Notes: generated by a model from the sequence alone, not told the origin. A stretch of 5,637 nucleotides of DNA from an uncultured Phascolarctobacterium sp. (GCA_945949475.1 CAMFET010000067.1:1-5637); one strand, 5' to 3'. Positions 1 to 5,512 are shown, counted from the stretch's first letter. Translations and numbers: made by a program.

Positions 1-931
1 GAATTTGTACCTTTTTGCCTTCAAAAGCCGGGAAGGGAGCTGCTTTTACAGGGAATTTAGCGCTCTTTTCGAAGTTAGCACGTTTGCCGATGGTGGTGCA
101 AACCATGCCCAGCTTACCACTCAAATAAGCTTGGAAGCCTTCTTCGTTGGTAGCATGCAGGCCGCTGCCATTTTTAACCATATCAGCCAGCAGCTGGTAA
201 GCTTGTGCAGCCTCCGGGGTGTCAAAGCCAGCTTGTACCTTGCCATTAACCTTCTTCAGCATTTGGCCACCGTTGGATTCAATCAAGCCTTGTTGAGCCC
301 AGTTATCGGCATATTCTTGCATAAAGAAGCCCATGTTACCGGTTTTATCTTTAATTTGTTTAGCAGCCTTGCTAACCTCATTCCAGGTTTTAGGCGGGTT
401 ATTAGCATCCAAGCCTGCTTTAGCAAAGATTTCCGGGTTATAGTACAGCACCGGCACACTTACAGAGTAGGGCAGGCCAATTTGCTTGCCATCCTCGGTT
501 TGAGCCAGGTTCAAAACGTTGGGCAGGAAATTATCCTTCATAAAGTTTTCGTCGCCTGCCTCTTTAAAGGCTTTGTTTAAGTCAGTATATTGCAGGTTTT
601 CTGCTGCATAATTCAGGAAAGAATAGCCCATTTGTACTACATCAGGGTTCTTGCCAGAAGCAATAGCAGCCTGCAGGTTTTGGGTCAAGCCCTTGTACAT
701 ATCAGGATTATATTTAGCAGTTACTTCGATATTAGGATGTTTTTTGTTAAAGTCTGCTACCAATTCTTTTACAGTAGCGCCACCGAAGCTTTCGGCAGCC
801 ACATGCCAATACTCAATTTGTACTTTTTTTCCACTATCTGCAGCTTTCTTTTTGTCGCCGCCACAACCAGCAATAGCACCCACAGCTAACAGGGAAACCA
901 TGGCTGCAGCCAAAATGCTTTTCAATTTCAT
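1..931 (-). CDS. ABC transporter extracellular solute-binding lipoprotein (family 1, UgpB-like), 3' part outside window
   Basis: This is the substrate-binding component of an ABC importer, probably for a sugar, oligosaccharide or glycerol-3-phosphate-type ligand, anchored as a lipoprotein at the outer face of the cytoplasmic membrane. The visible 310 residues begin with a lipoprotein signal (MKLKSILAAAM..., hydrophobic to about residue 22) and a lipobox IAGC with the acylated Cys23, followed by a charged linker. The mature part starts with VQIEYWHVAAES (38-49), then FNKKHPNIEV and NPDVVQMGY, and later GLPYSVSVPVLYYNPEIFAKAGL (152-174) and TWNEVSKAAKQIK, the usual order in SBP family 1 (PF01547/PF13416). 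Members are usually about 420-440 residues, so roughly a quarter lies beyond the left edge. The ATG at 931 is preceded by AAGGAG (945-940) with 8 nt spacing. Another ATG at 936 is out of frame and stops after two codons. Permease genes are not in the window, so the ligand cannot be named. Confidence 0.93.
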   Translation of the reverse strand, partial: MKLKSILAAAMVSLLAVGAIAGCGGDKKKAADSGKKVQIEYWHVAAESFGGATVKELVADFNKKHPNIEVTAKYNPDMYKGLTQNLQAAIASGKNPDVVQMGYSFLNYAAENLQYTDLNKAFKEAGDENFMKDNFLPNVLNLAQTEDGKQIGLPYSVSVPVLYYNPEIFAKAGLDANNPPKTWNEVSKAAKQIKDKTGNMGFFMQEYADNWAQQGLIESNGGQMLKKVNGKVQAGFDTPEAAQAYQLLADMVKNGSGLHATNEEGFQAYLSGKLGMVCTTIGKRANFEKSAKFPVKAAPFPAFEGKKVQI

Positions 932-982
932 TTCATTCACTCCTTCTTTTAACTGAACACTAACACTTGCTTCAGTACCCTT

Positions 983-1010
983 ATCTTACCAAAGCATTGT
1001 TAAATCCTAA
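983..1010 (-). promoter_or_regulatory. Candidate promoter of the solute-binding protein gene
   Basis: On the minus strand the -10 candidate TAAGAT (988-983) is preceded by TGG, giving an extended -10 element. A weak -35 match, TTAGGA (1010-1005), lies 16 nt upstream. The implied transcript would have a leader of about 45 nt before the ATG at 931. The -35 is poor, so the assignment rests mainly on the extended -10 and on the need for a promoter after the terminator at 1074-1108. Confidence 0.35.
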
Positions 1011-1018
1011 GCAAGAGC

Positions 1019-1056
1019 AGTTTAAATCTAAGTAAAATCTTTGAGTAAAAATCTTT
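1019..1056. repeat. Three imperfect direct repeats upstream of the solute-binding protein promoter
   Basis: Reading the plus strand, AGTTTAAATCTA (1019-1030), AGTAAAATCTTT (1031-1042) and AGTAAAAATCTTT (1044-1056) follow each other with a period of 12-13 bases. They lie about 40-80 bases upstream of the candidate transcription start, where an activator or a multimeric repressor could bind. Low-complexity AT content could also produce this by chance. Confidence 0.35.
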
Positions 1057-1073
1057 GGCTGAGCTCATGCAAG

Positions 1074-1108
1074 CAAAAGAAAAAGCGACAGCTCACAGCC
1101 ATCGCTTA
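1074..1108 (-). terminator. Rho-independent terminator of the lipase-glycosylase operon
   Basis: The minus-strand RNA forms an 11-bp stem between 1107-1097 and 1093-1083 (AAGCGAUGGCU with AGCUGUCGCUU) closing a GUG loop, followed by UUUUUCUUUU. Two of the pairs are G-U wobbles that would be C-A mismatches in plus-strand RNA, so the hairpin is built for minus-strand transcription. It lies about 60 nt after the glycosylase stop codon. Confidence 0.88.
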
Positions 1109-1164
1109 AAACATTGAGTATATATTTGGTACATTATGAACAAAACAGTTGGCCTAGCAGACCG

Positions 1165-1812
1165 TTATAAATAATCGTGTACTCTTTTCTTAAATAGCTT
1201 GAACAAGTCCACCTTTTCGGCCGACATAAATTCATAGCCCGGCGCTAGGAGAGCCGCCCGCTCCCTAGCTGCCTCCAAGTCGTGGAACACATCCCACTTG
1301 GCTGTTACCAACGCGTGCCCTGTCAAACGCAAAAGATAGGCCGGATGATAGGTTGCAATGCAGTCAAAGCCCTGCTCCGTACGAAACCACTGCCCCCTAT
1401 CCCTAGTAATACGCATATCGGGATTGCCCAAATAGTGCATCGCTACACCACCCAAGGCCACGATAACCTTGGGCTGGATGATTTCTAGCTCCCGTGCTAG
1501 CCAACGCTTAGCGCAAAAGGCGGCCTCAGCGATATCCGGTGTGCGATTATTTTTAGGCCTGCACTTAATCACATTAGTAGTTAAAACTCTATCCCGCGTC
1601 ATCTTGGCTGCCCACAGCGCCTTGTCCAAAAGCTGACCCGAAGGTCCAATTAGCGGACAGCCATAATCATCCTCCACACCGCCGGGTCCCTCGCCCACAA
1701 ATACGATAGGACTGGCAGGATTGCCAAACCAACCCACAGGCCCGATAGCGTCCTGCCGCAAGGCGCAGGCCTGACAAGCATCTAATTCCTTAGCTAAAGC
1801 ATCCAAATCCAT
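1165..1812 (-). CDS. Uracil-DNA glycosylase, family 4 (Fe-S type)
   Basis: This protein is expected to remove uracil from DNA as the first step of base excision repair. With the ATG at 1812 it has 215 residues. Four cysteines fit the 4Fe-4S cluster of family 4 enzymes: Cys13 and Cys16 (CxxC), Cys84 and Cys100 (15 residues between). The first active-site motif is GEGPGGVEDDYG (40-51, with Glu41 and Glu47), Asn80 lies in TTNVIKCRP, and the second motif is HPAYLLR (156-162, His156). The position normally held by the uracil-stacking Phe in GxPFxGxAG is Leu54 here (GCPLIGPSG). An in-frame GTG at 1827 would overlap the preceding stop codon, but AGGAG (1824-1820) stands 7 nt before the ATG at 1812, and cysteine numbering from that ATG is very close to characterised relatives. 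The gene starts 14 nt after the lipase-like gene and is probably co-transcribed with it. Confidence 0.93.
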   Translation of the reverse strand: MDLDALAKELDACQACALRQDAIGPVGWFGNPASPIVFVGEGPGGVEDDYGCPLIGPSGQLLDKALWAAKMTRDRVLTTNVIKCRPKNNRTPDIAEAAFCAKRWLARELEIIQPKVIVALGGVAMHYLGNPDMRITRDRGQWFRTEQGFDCIATYHPAYLLRLTGHALVTAKWDVFHDLEAARERAALLAPGYEFMSAEKVDLFKLFKKRVHDYL

Positions 1813-1826
1813 CTTTTCTCTCCTCA

Positions 1827-3209
1827 CTACTGCACCAGCTTAGGCTCAAACTGCTCCAGCACAAAGGGCAGCTGGGCATTGAGCTCCTTGCGGGCAGCCA
1901 TCAAGCTTTCGCCCACAGCCTGAATATTACCCACCGCTGGCAGCACCTTGCGGCCCAAGCTGCTCATCGTCAGCATACGTCCCTGCTCATCAAACAGCAC
2001 TTGGTCCAGCGTTAAATACCAACCATCGGCCTCCGGCTGGCGATAACCATCAATACCACATACTAAAATGTAATCCGCCCCAGAATAGCGACTTTTATCC
2101 ACAATATTTTCATGAGTATAAGCATCCTTAGCCAGCGATTTATTCATCACAACATAGGAGGGTAGCATACGCTTATATTCATCCGTGACAAAACGCTTTA
2201 AATCCATAATCGTCGCTACCTTATTTAAATTAGCCGATTCGTGAATCCACAAAGCAACCACGGGCTTGCCCATGGTAAGCTTGCTATCGGGCGCAGGAAT
2301 AATTCTGCCTAGCTCCACCTGGCGATCATATTCCTGATAAAAATCGCTGACACTATAATCAAAATACATAGCCATATCATGCTGCACACTATTCAGCTTA
2401 GGGGACAGGCTATATTTGATATGCTGGCCAAATTGCTTGTAACCACCAAAAAAGGTTTGCAGGCTGCCTGGAACAGGGTCCGCCGTATTCGTAATGCGCA
2501 ACAAACGCATCCGTCCACCATAGGTCGTGGCAAAAGCCTCGTTGCCAATGGCAGGCGCACCAAAGCTAACAACGCATAATCTTTCCGGCGGCATGCCCAA
2601 ATCTAACAAGCGTTGACCGAGCAATGTTGCTGCTGCGCCGCCCAAGCTATGCCCGCTCAACACCATCACGGCATCGGAGCGCTCTGCCACAGCCTTAAAA
2701 ACTCCCCGTAGGCGTCCCTTATCATCCAAAACAGAGCTTTTAAGCACCGTGTCCACATAGGTATTAAAGCCACTGTGCACGGCCGGCTCGCCCTTCCGCA
2801 GGGGCTCCTTGGCCAAGGCTTGCATCTCGGCTAAGGTGTTGCCGCCATAATTAACACGATTAGTCCTTAGGTTAATCGACCAATCCTTCTTACTAGCTGT
2901 TCCCCTAAAGGTTACCAAAAATATTCTCTGCTTTAGCTCGGGAAAATAGTTGTGAGCAATGACAAAATTAGTCTCCACCCTACCACTACGCAGCTGCTGA
3001 GGCATAATCCGCCAGCCATAGGAGCGAAGATAATTAAACTCTGTCGAATTCTCCGGCAAATACACTCCCAAGCAGGACGCAGCCGCCACCGAAGTAAAAT
3101 ATTTATCGATATAAGCCTGGCTTACAGGCTGCCGTGACGCTGCCGCACACTGCCAAGCTAACCCCAGGGCACACAGCAAGGACAGCAGCAAGCTGAATAA
3201 TTTGCGCAT
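1827..3209 (-). CDS. Secreted class 3 lipase-like alpha/beta hydrolase with an extra C-terminal domain
   Basis: This is a 460-residue predicted exported serine hydrolase, probably a lipase or esterase; the substrate is unknown. Residues 1-24 form a signal peptide (MRKLFSLLLSLLCALGLAWQ) with a likely signal peptidase I cut after AAA (22-24). The lipase domain covers about 30-295: FRGT (101-104) in the oxyanion region, the nucleophile elbow GHSLGG (186-191, Ser188), TADPVP (242-247) with candidate acid Asp244, and candidate catalytic His277 in VQHDMAMYF, although His263 is also possible. Residues about 310-455 form a separate alternating strand/helix region, including GKPVVALWIH and ADYILVCGIDGYR, that class 3 lipases do not need. 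The frame stays open to 3461, but the ATG at 3209 has a near-perfect AAGGAGG (3221-3215) 5 nt upstream, begins the signal peptide and follows a consensus promoter. The stop codon lies 14 nt before the glycosylase ATG. Confidence 0.9.
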   Translation of the reverse strand: MRKLFSLLLSLLCALGLAWQCAAASRQPVSQAYIDKYFTSVAAASCLGVYLPENSTEFNYLRSYGWRIMPQQLRSGRVETNFVIAHNYFPELKQRIFLVTFRGTASKKDWSINLRTNRVNYGGNTLAEMQALAKEPLRKGEPAVHSGFNTYVDTVLKSSVLDDKGRLRGVFKAVAERSDAVMVLSGHSLGGAAATLLGQRLLDLGMPPERLCVVSFGAPAIGNEAFATTYGGRMRLLRITNTADPVPGSLQTFFGGYKQFGQHIKYSLSPKLNSVQHDMAMYFDYSVSDFYQEYDRQVELGRIIPAPDSKLTMGKPVVALWIHESANLNKVATIMDLKRFVTDEYKRMLPSYVVMNKSLAKDAYTHENIVDKSRYSGADYILVCGIDGYRQPEADGWYLTLDQVLFDEQGRMLTMSSLGRKVLPAVGNIQAVGESLMAARKELNAQLPFVLEQFEPKLVQ

Positions 3210-3245
3210 AGTAACCTCCTTCATAAAGCGAACCTCTCTACTTAT

Positions 3246-3274
3246 ATTATACGTACTTATGCACAATTTTGCAA
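3246..3274 (-). promoter_or_regulatory. Strong sigma70/sigmaA-type promoter of the lipase-glycosylase operon
   Basis: On the minus strand TTGCAA (3274-3269) and a perfect TATAAT (3251-3246) are separated by exactly 17 nt. Transcription would start near 3239, giving a leader of about 30 nt before the lipase ATG. The promoter sits directly behind the csp terminator, so the two units are well insulated. Confidence 0.82.
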
Positions 3275-3285
3275 AGCTCCAGCCA

Positions 3286-3319
3286 ATAAAAAAGGCACCA
3301 CCGCTTGCGATGATGCCTT
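3286..3319 (-). terminator. Rho-independent terminator of the cold-shock gene
   Basis: The minus-strand RNA from 3319 to 3292 folds into a 12-bp stem (AAGGCAUCAUCG with CGGUGGUGCCUU) with a CAAG tetraloop, followed by UUUUUUAUU. Two G-U pairs would become C-A mismatches on the opposite strand, so it works best for minus-strand transcripts. It begins 5 nt after the csp stop codon. Confidence 0.92.
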
Positions 3320-3324
3320 GCTTA

Positions 3325-3522
3325 TTAAATGTGTCTAACGTTAGCAGCCTGTTCGCCACGTTCGCCGGTAATAACGTCAAACTCAACGTCCCAGCCTTCC
3401 TCCAGGGTTTTGAAGCCTTCAGCTTGAATAGAAGAGAAGTGTACGAATAAATCCTTCGCACCCTCTCTTTGAATGAAGCCGTAGCCCTTTTCTGCGTTAA
3501 ACCATTTTACTTTACCAGTCAT
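3325..3522 (-). CDS. csp: Cold-shock protein, CspA/CspB family
   Basis: This is a small single-domain nucleic-acid-binding protein that binds single-stranded RNA and DNA and is thought to act as an RNA chaperone in the cytoplasm. Its 65 residues are the normal family length for a single cold-shock domain (OB fold). The start MTGKVKWFNAEKGYGFI carries the aromatic RNA-contact face (Trp7, Phe8) and RNP1 (KGYGFI, 12-17). LFVHFS (25-30) is RNP2, and the chain ends in the usual ANV segment (AANVRHI). The ATG at 3522 has an excellent AGGGAGGA (3535-3528) with 5 nt spacing. It is a monocistronic unit with its own promoter at 3650-3678, a long leader and its own terminator. The leader length suggests post-transcriptional control, as in other csp genes. 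Which paralogue this is cannot be told from the window. Confidence 0.97.
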   Translation of the reverse strand: MTGKVKWFNAEKGYGFIQREGAKDLFVHFSSIQAEGFKTLEEGWDVEFDVITGERGEQAANVRHI

Positions 3523-3643
3523 GTTAGTCCTCCCTAATTTTTGTAGCTCACGCCACCTGTACTCTCTAAGCCATCACACCAATAAGAAACACCACGGTAA
3601 AGCATGCAGCGCCCCTTATACTCCCTCTTGTGTTTAGCTTATA
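3523..3643 (-). promoter_or_regulatory. Long 5' leader of the csp mRNA
   Basis: The interval between the predicted transcription start (about 3643) and the csp ATG is about 120 nt, unusually long next to the 30-45 nt leaders inferred for the other units here. It contains a 5-bp hairpin GUGGC-GUGA-GCUAC (3556-3543) with a GNRA-type loop. A small 4-bp hairpin UUAG/CUAA (3537-3524) places the Shine-Dalgarno GGAGGA in its loop. Long leaders that refold at low temperature are known for cspA-type genes; that this one does so is an inference. Confidence 0.5.
3534..3605 (-). CDS. Candidate 23-codon leader ORF in the csp 5' UTR
   Basis: This small open frame lies wholly inside the csp leader. It starts with ATG at 3605, preceded by AAGGGG (3617-3612) at 6 nt spacing, and ends with TAG at 3536-3534, directly abutting the GGAGGA of the csp ribosome binding site. 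The peptide begins MLYRGVSYWCDG and ends GGVSYKN. The YRGVSY segment recalls the short YRG-containing proteins grouped as DUF4278; this is a memory-based resemblance, not a search result. Either a real small protein or a translated leader that couples ribosome arrival to csp initiation would fit. A chance ORF of this size is also quite possible, so confidence is moderate to low. Confidence 0.4.
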   Translation of the reverse strand: MLYRGVSYWCDGLESTGGVSYKN

Positions 3644-3649
3644 GTTTAC

Positions 3650-3678
3650 ATTATAGACCAAAACTTCAGGAAAAGCAA
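3650..3678 (-). promoter_or_regulatory. Strong promoter of the csp gene
   Basis: On the minus strand TTGCTT (3678-3673) and a perfect TATAAT (3655-3650) are spaced by 17 nt, predicting a start near 3643. The -35 box lies only 15 nt past the stop codon of the GIY-YIG gene, so some read-through from the upstream operon is possible. Confidence 0.8.
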
Positions 3679-3693
3679 ATAACTATCTGAATT

Positions 3694-3963
3694 TTAATAA
3701 CAAGATTTTTTATCTGGCTTCCAATTGCTACACAAAGCCAGCTTTTCTGCCCGCGAAAGGTTTTTGATGGCATATTCGCGCTTCATAGCCGCTTCCTTAT
3801 CCTCCAGCTCTTCGCTGTATACCAGTGTTAGAGGCCCACGACCGCGAGTATACTTTGCTCCCTTACCAGCAGCGTGCATAGCTAAACGATGCTGCAAATC
3901 ATTGGTCCAACCGGTATATAAGCTGTCATCCTTGCAGCGCAGCATATATACAAAGGCAGGCAT
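3694..3963 (-). CDS. Small GIY-YIG domain protein (UPF0213 / YazA-YhbQ type)
   Basis: This 89-residue protein consists of a single GIY-YIG nuclease-fold domain, the compact type found as stand-alone proteins in many bacteria. The first motif reads FVYMLRC (4-10) and the second SLYTGWT (14-20). Further expected active-site residues are present: Tyr6, Tyr16, Gly18, Arg26, His30 and Glu63 (KREYAIK). GAKYTRGRGP (35-44) and LVYSE are typical of this subfamily. The full set of catalytic residues suggests a functional nuclease, but the biological role of the family is not well defined. The ATG overlaps the cyclophilin stop codon in a TAATG arrangement, and only a weak GAGG lies upstream, so translation is probably coupled to that gene. 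The last residues (KPDKKSCY) form a short basic tail. Confidence 0.92.
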   Translation of the reverse strand: MPAFVYMLRCKDDSLYTGWTNDLQHRLAMHAAGKGAKYTRGRGPLTLVYSEELEDKEAAMKREYAIKNLSRAEKLALCSNWKPDKKSCY

Positions 3964-4433
3964 TATTTTACAACCTCAACCTTTTCCATGATCACAGCTT
4001 CACGAGGACGATCGCGGAAATCGGTCGGAACTACACCGATTAGTCGTACTACCTCCATACCCTCTACAATTTTACCAAAAATAGCATGATGCCCATTCAG
4101 CCAAGGAGTAGGAGCTAGGGTAATAAAGAATTGGCTGCCGCCGGTGTTGGGGCCTGCATTTGCCATGGAGAGAATACCCTCGTCATCATGCTTCAGGCCA
4201 GGACCAAATTCATCCTTAATCTTGTAGCCAGGGCCACCCATACCTGTGCCGGTGGGGTCACCGCCCTGAATCATAAAGTCCTCGATAACGCGATGAAAAA
4301 TAGTGCCATTGTAAAAGCCCTTTTCCGTTAAATCGATAAAGTTTTTGGTAGTCAAAGGTGCCTTGTCCTCAAACATTTCGGCTACAAAGGTACCCTTATT
4401 AGTGGTAAATTTAATTTTTCTGTTTTCACTCAT
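3963..4433 (-). CDS. Peptidyl-prolyl cis-trans isomerase, cyclophilin type, cytoplasmic
   Basis: The enzyme catalyses cis-trans isomerisation of Xaa-Pro bonds and assists protein folding. It has 156 residues, the size of a minimal bacterial cyclophilin, with no signal peptide, so it should act in the cytoplasm. The catalytic and substrate-binding residues known from human cyclophilin A are present: the FHRVIEDFMIQGGDPTGTG block (46-64) with Arg48, Phe53, Met54 and Gln56, then MANAGPNTGGSQFFI (90-104) with Asn92, Gln101 and Phe103, and PWLNGHHAIFG (110-120) with Trp111, Leu112 and His116. Having Trp at 111 suggests cyclosporin sensitivity by analogy with cyclophilin A, which is an inference. 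The ATG at 4433 has GGAGG 8 nt upstream. The gene lies 35 nt after the membrane-protein gene with no terminator between, so it is probably the middle gene of a three-gene operon. Confidence 0.96.
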   Translation of the reverse strand: MSENRKIKFTTNKGTFVAEMFEDKAPLTTKNFIDLTEKGFYNGTIFHRVIEDFMIQGGDPTGTGMGGPGYKIKDEFGPGLKHDDEGILSMANAGPNTGGSQFFITLAPTPWLNGHHAIFGKIVEGMEVVRLIGVVPTDFRDRPREAVIMEKVEVVK

Positions 4434-4468
4434 GATGTTAGCCTCCAGCTAGATTTATAATATGCTTA

Positions 4469-5365
4469 TTAGTACTTTTTAAAAACAACCTGATGCCGCA
4501 TCAAAGCCACCAGCAGATACAGTCCACAGCCTATAGCAGCCATCGTACCAGGCAGCAGCTGCTTGCCAGCTTCGTTGCCGTGTAAGAAAATGGCAGCAAC
4601 CAGCAGCATGCAGAAAAAGCCCATAGTAGCCTGCAAACGCTTGGGGATTAGGCGCTTACCATTCTTATCGCCCTTAGCCTGGGTATATTCCGCAATGCGA
4701 ATTTCCGGCAAAAAGAGGATGATGGCAAAGCAGTTGAGCACAATCATATCCATGGTCAAGACAACGGACTCCTTGCTGAATTCAGCAATAATCAAACCAG
4801 CCAAGGAAATACCAGCCAGATATAAGCTGCGGAAATAGCCGCCCTTGATTTGGCTTTCTAAAATATAGGCAGCGCCGGTCAGCAAAGGATAAACCCAAAA
4901 GCCTTCCTTACCTAACCACACTGCGGAAGCAATAATAATTACATTATCACCAATGCGATGGCGGTCACCGGAGCTACGGTTGAGCATGCGCAGGATAAAG
5001 AGCAGCCACAGCATCACCGTAATATTGCCAGCGCCAAAGAAATAATAACCAAGAACAGTCAAAGCACCGCCAATAAGGCCACCCAGCTGACGGTCAGGAT
5101 CAAGCTCTAAGGCAATAATATAGCTCAGTAAAAAGCCTAGTCCACTGGTCATGGAGAACATCACAGCCTCACCAGAATCCATGCCGGATGATGTTTTCCA
5201 CAGTGTAACTGCAACACAGATAAAGATTGTGGTCAGCATGGCCACCTTATTCACCTTTTCTCCGAAATCGATGGGCCGTCCCAGTCCTAGATATTTACTA
5301 ATGCCAGTAGGGTCGTACACTTCACCGGGCTCATAGCCCTTATATTTATTACCTTTTTTCGCCAT
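4469..5365 (-). CDS. Polytopic membrane protein of unknown function
   Basis: I do not recognise this 298-residue protein. It begins with a soluble, lysine- and glycine-rich segment of about 40 residues (KGYEPGEVYDPTGISKYLGL) and then alternates hydrophobic stretches and loops. About ten membrane segments can be drawn: 41-57, 67-87, 94-111, 115-127, 141-152, 157-169, 178-195, 201-220, 247-262 and 271-289. The loops rich in Arg and Lys (129-140, 171-180, 222-246) and the C-terminus (RHQVVFKKY) would all face the cytoplasm, as would the N-terminus, which fits the positive-inside rule. Several helices are short, so the true number may be eight to ten. No signal peptide, catalytic motif or ATP-binding site was seen. 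The ATG at 5365 has GAGGTG (5378-5373) 7 nt upstream. It is the first gene of the operon with the cyclophilin and GIY-YIG genes. Confidence 0.85.
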   Translation of the reverse strand: MAKKGNKYKGYEPGEVYDPTGISKYLGLGRPIDFGEKVNKVAMLTTIFICVAVTLWKTSSGMDSGEAVMFSMTSGLGFLLSYIIALELDPDRQLGGLIGGALTVLGYYFFGAGNITVMLWLLFILRMLNRSSGDRHRIGDNVIIIASAVWLGKEGFWVYPLLTGAAYILESQIKGGYFRSLYLAGISLAGLIIAEFSKESVVLTMDMIVLNCFAIILFLPEIRIAEYTQAKGDKNGKRLIPKRLQATMGFFCMLLVAAIFLHGNEAGKQLLPGTMAAIGCGLYLLVALMRHQVVFKKY

Positions 5366-5405
5366 TTACTTACACCTCATACTTATTGTGGAATTTAACC
5401 ATTAT

Positions 5406-5434
5406 ATTATATCATAAGAGTGGTGAAGAGTCAT
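5406..5434 (-). promoter_or_regulatory. Promoter of the membrane protein-cyclophilin-GIY-YIG operon
   Basis: On the minus strand a perfect TATAAT (5411-5406) with an upstream TGA forms an extended -10, and ATGACT (5434-5429, four of six matches to TTGACA) lies 17 nt upstream. A second, overlapping TATAAT occurs at 5406-5401. The leader would be about 33 nt. The other intergenic sequence is accounted for by the terminator at 5466-5506. Confidence 0.68.
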
Positions 5435-5465
5435 GCAAAATTATCCTTAAAAGCGAGTCAATAGC

Positions 5466-5506
5466 AGAAAAACACCGCAAGCATATGTTAAAAGCTTGCG
5501 GTGCTT
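5466..5506 (-). terminator. Rho-independent terminator of the partial right-edge gene
   Basis: The minus-strand RNA pairs CACCGCAAGC (5503... core of the 5' arm is the complement of 5494-5503) with GCUUGCGGUG (complement of 5473-5482) in a perfect 10-bp stem, extended by one G-U and two A-U pairs to 5506/5470, around an 11-nt loop. It runs into UUUUUCU. It begins 7 nt after the stop codon of the partial gene. The plus-strand version has only an interrupted U tract, so minus-strand use is preferred. Confidence 0.9.
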
Positions 5507-5512
5507 GCTATT

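Noticed and set aside
5..956. Long open frames on the plus strand across the left 950 bases
   Set aside because: They are antisense to the solute-binding lipoprotein gene, which has a signal peptide, lipobox and recognisable family motifs; the plus-strand translations show no coherent domain.
1813..1827. GTG start for the uracil-DNA glycosylase at 1827
   Set aside because: It overlaps the lipase stop and has no ribosome binding site of its own; AGGAG is placed ideally for the ATG at 1812.
3137..3266. Lipoprotein reading of the lipase-like signal peptide (Cys21)
   Set aside because: The residues before Cys21 are AWQ, which does not fit a lipobox; an AAA site just after it fits signal peptidase I.
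3210..3461. Upstream extension of the lipase reading frame by 84 codons
   Set aside because: The extension would run through the csp terminator, the csp coding region and the lipase promoter. The ATG at 3209 has a perfect ribosome binding site and starts a signal peptide.
3660..3695. Possible terminator after the GIY-YIG gene
   Set aside because: The minus-strand stem (AAAAUUCAG with CUGAAGUUUU) is AU-rich, has a bulge and a 17-nt loop, and overlaps both the stop codon and the csp -35 box. It is too weak to call.
4440..4475. Internal promoter before the cyclophilin gene (TATTAT-like sequence in the 35-nt gap)
   Set aside because: No acceptable -35 element is found at 16-18 nt spacing, so AT-rich intergenic sequence is the simpler explanation.
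5470..5506. Bidirectional use of the right-hand terminator
   Set aside because: The plus-strand transcript would have only an interrupted U tract (CUUGCUAUUUU), and no plus-strand gene ends there.
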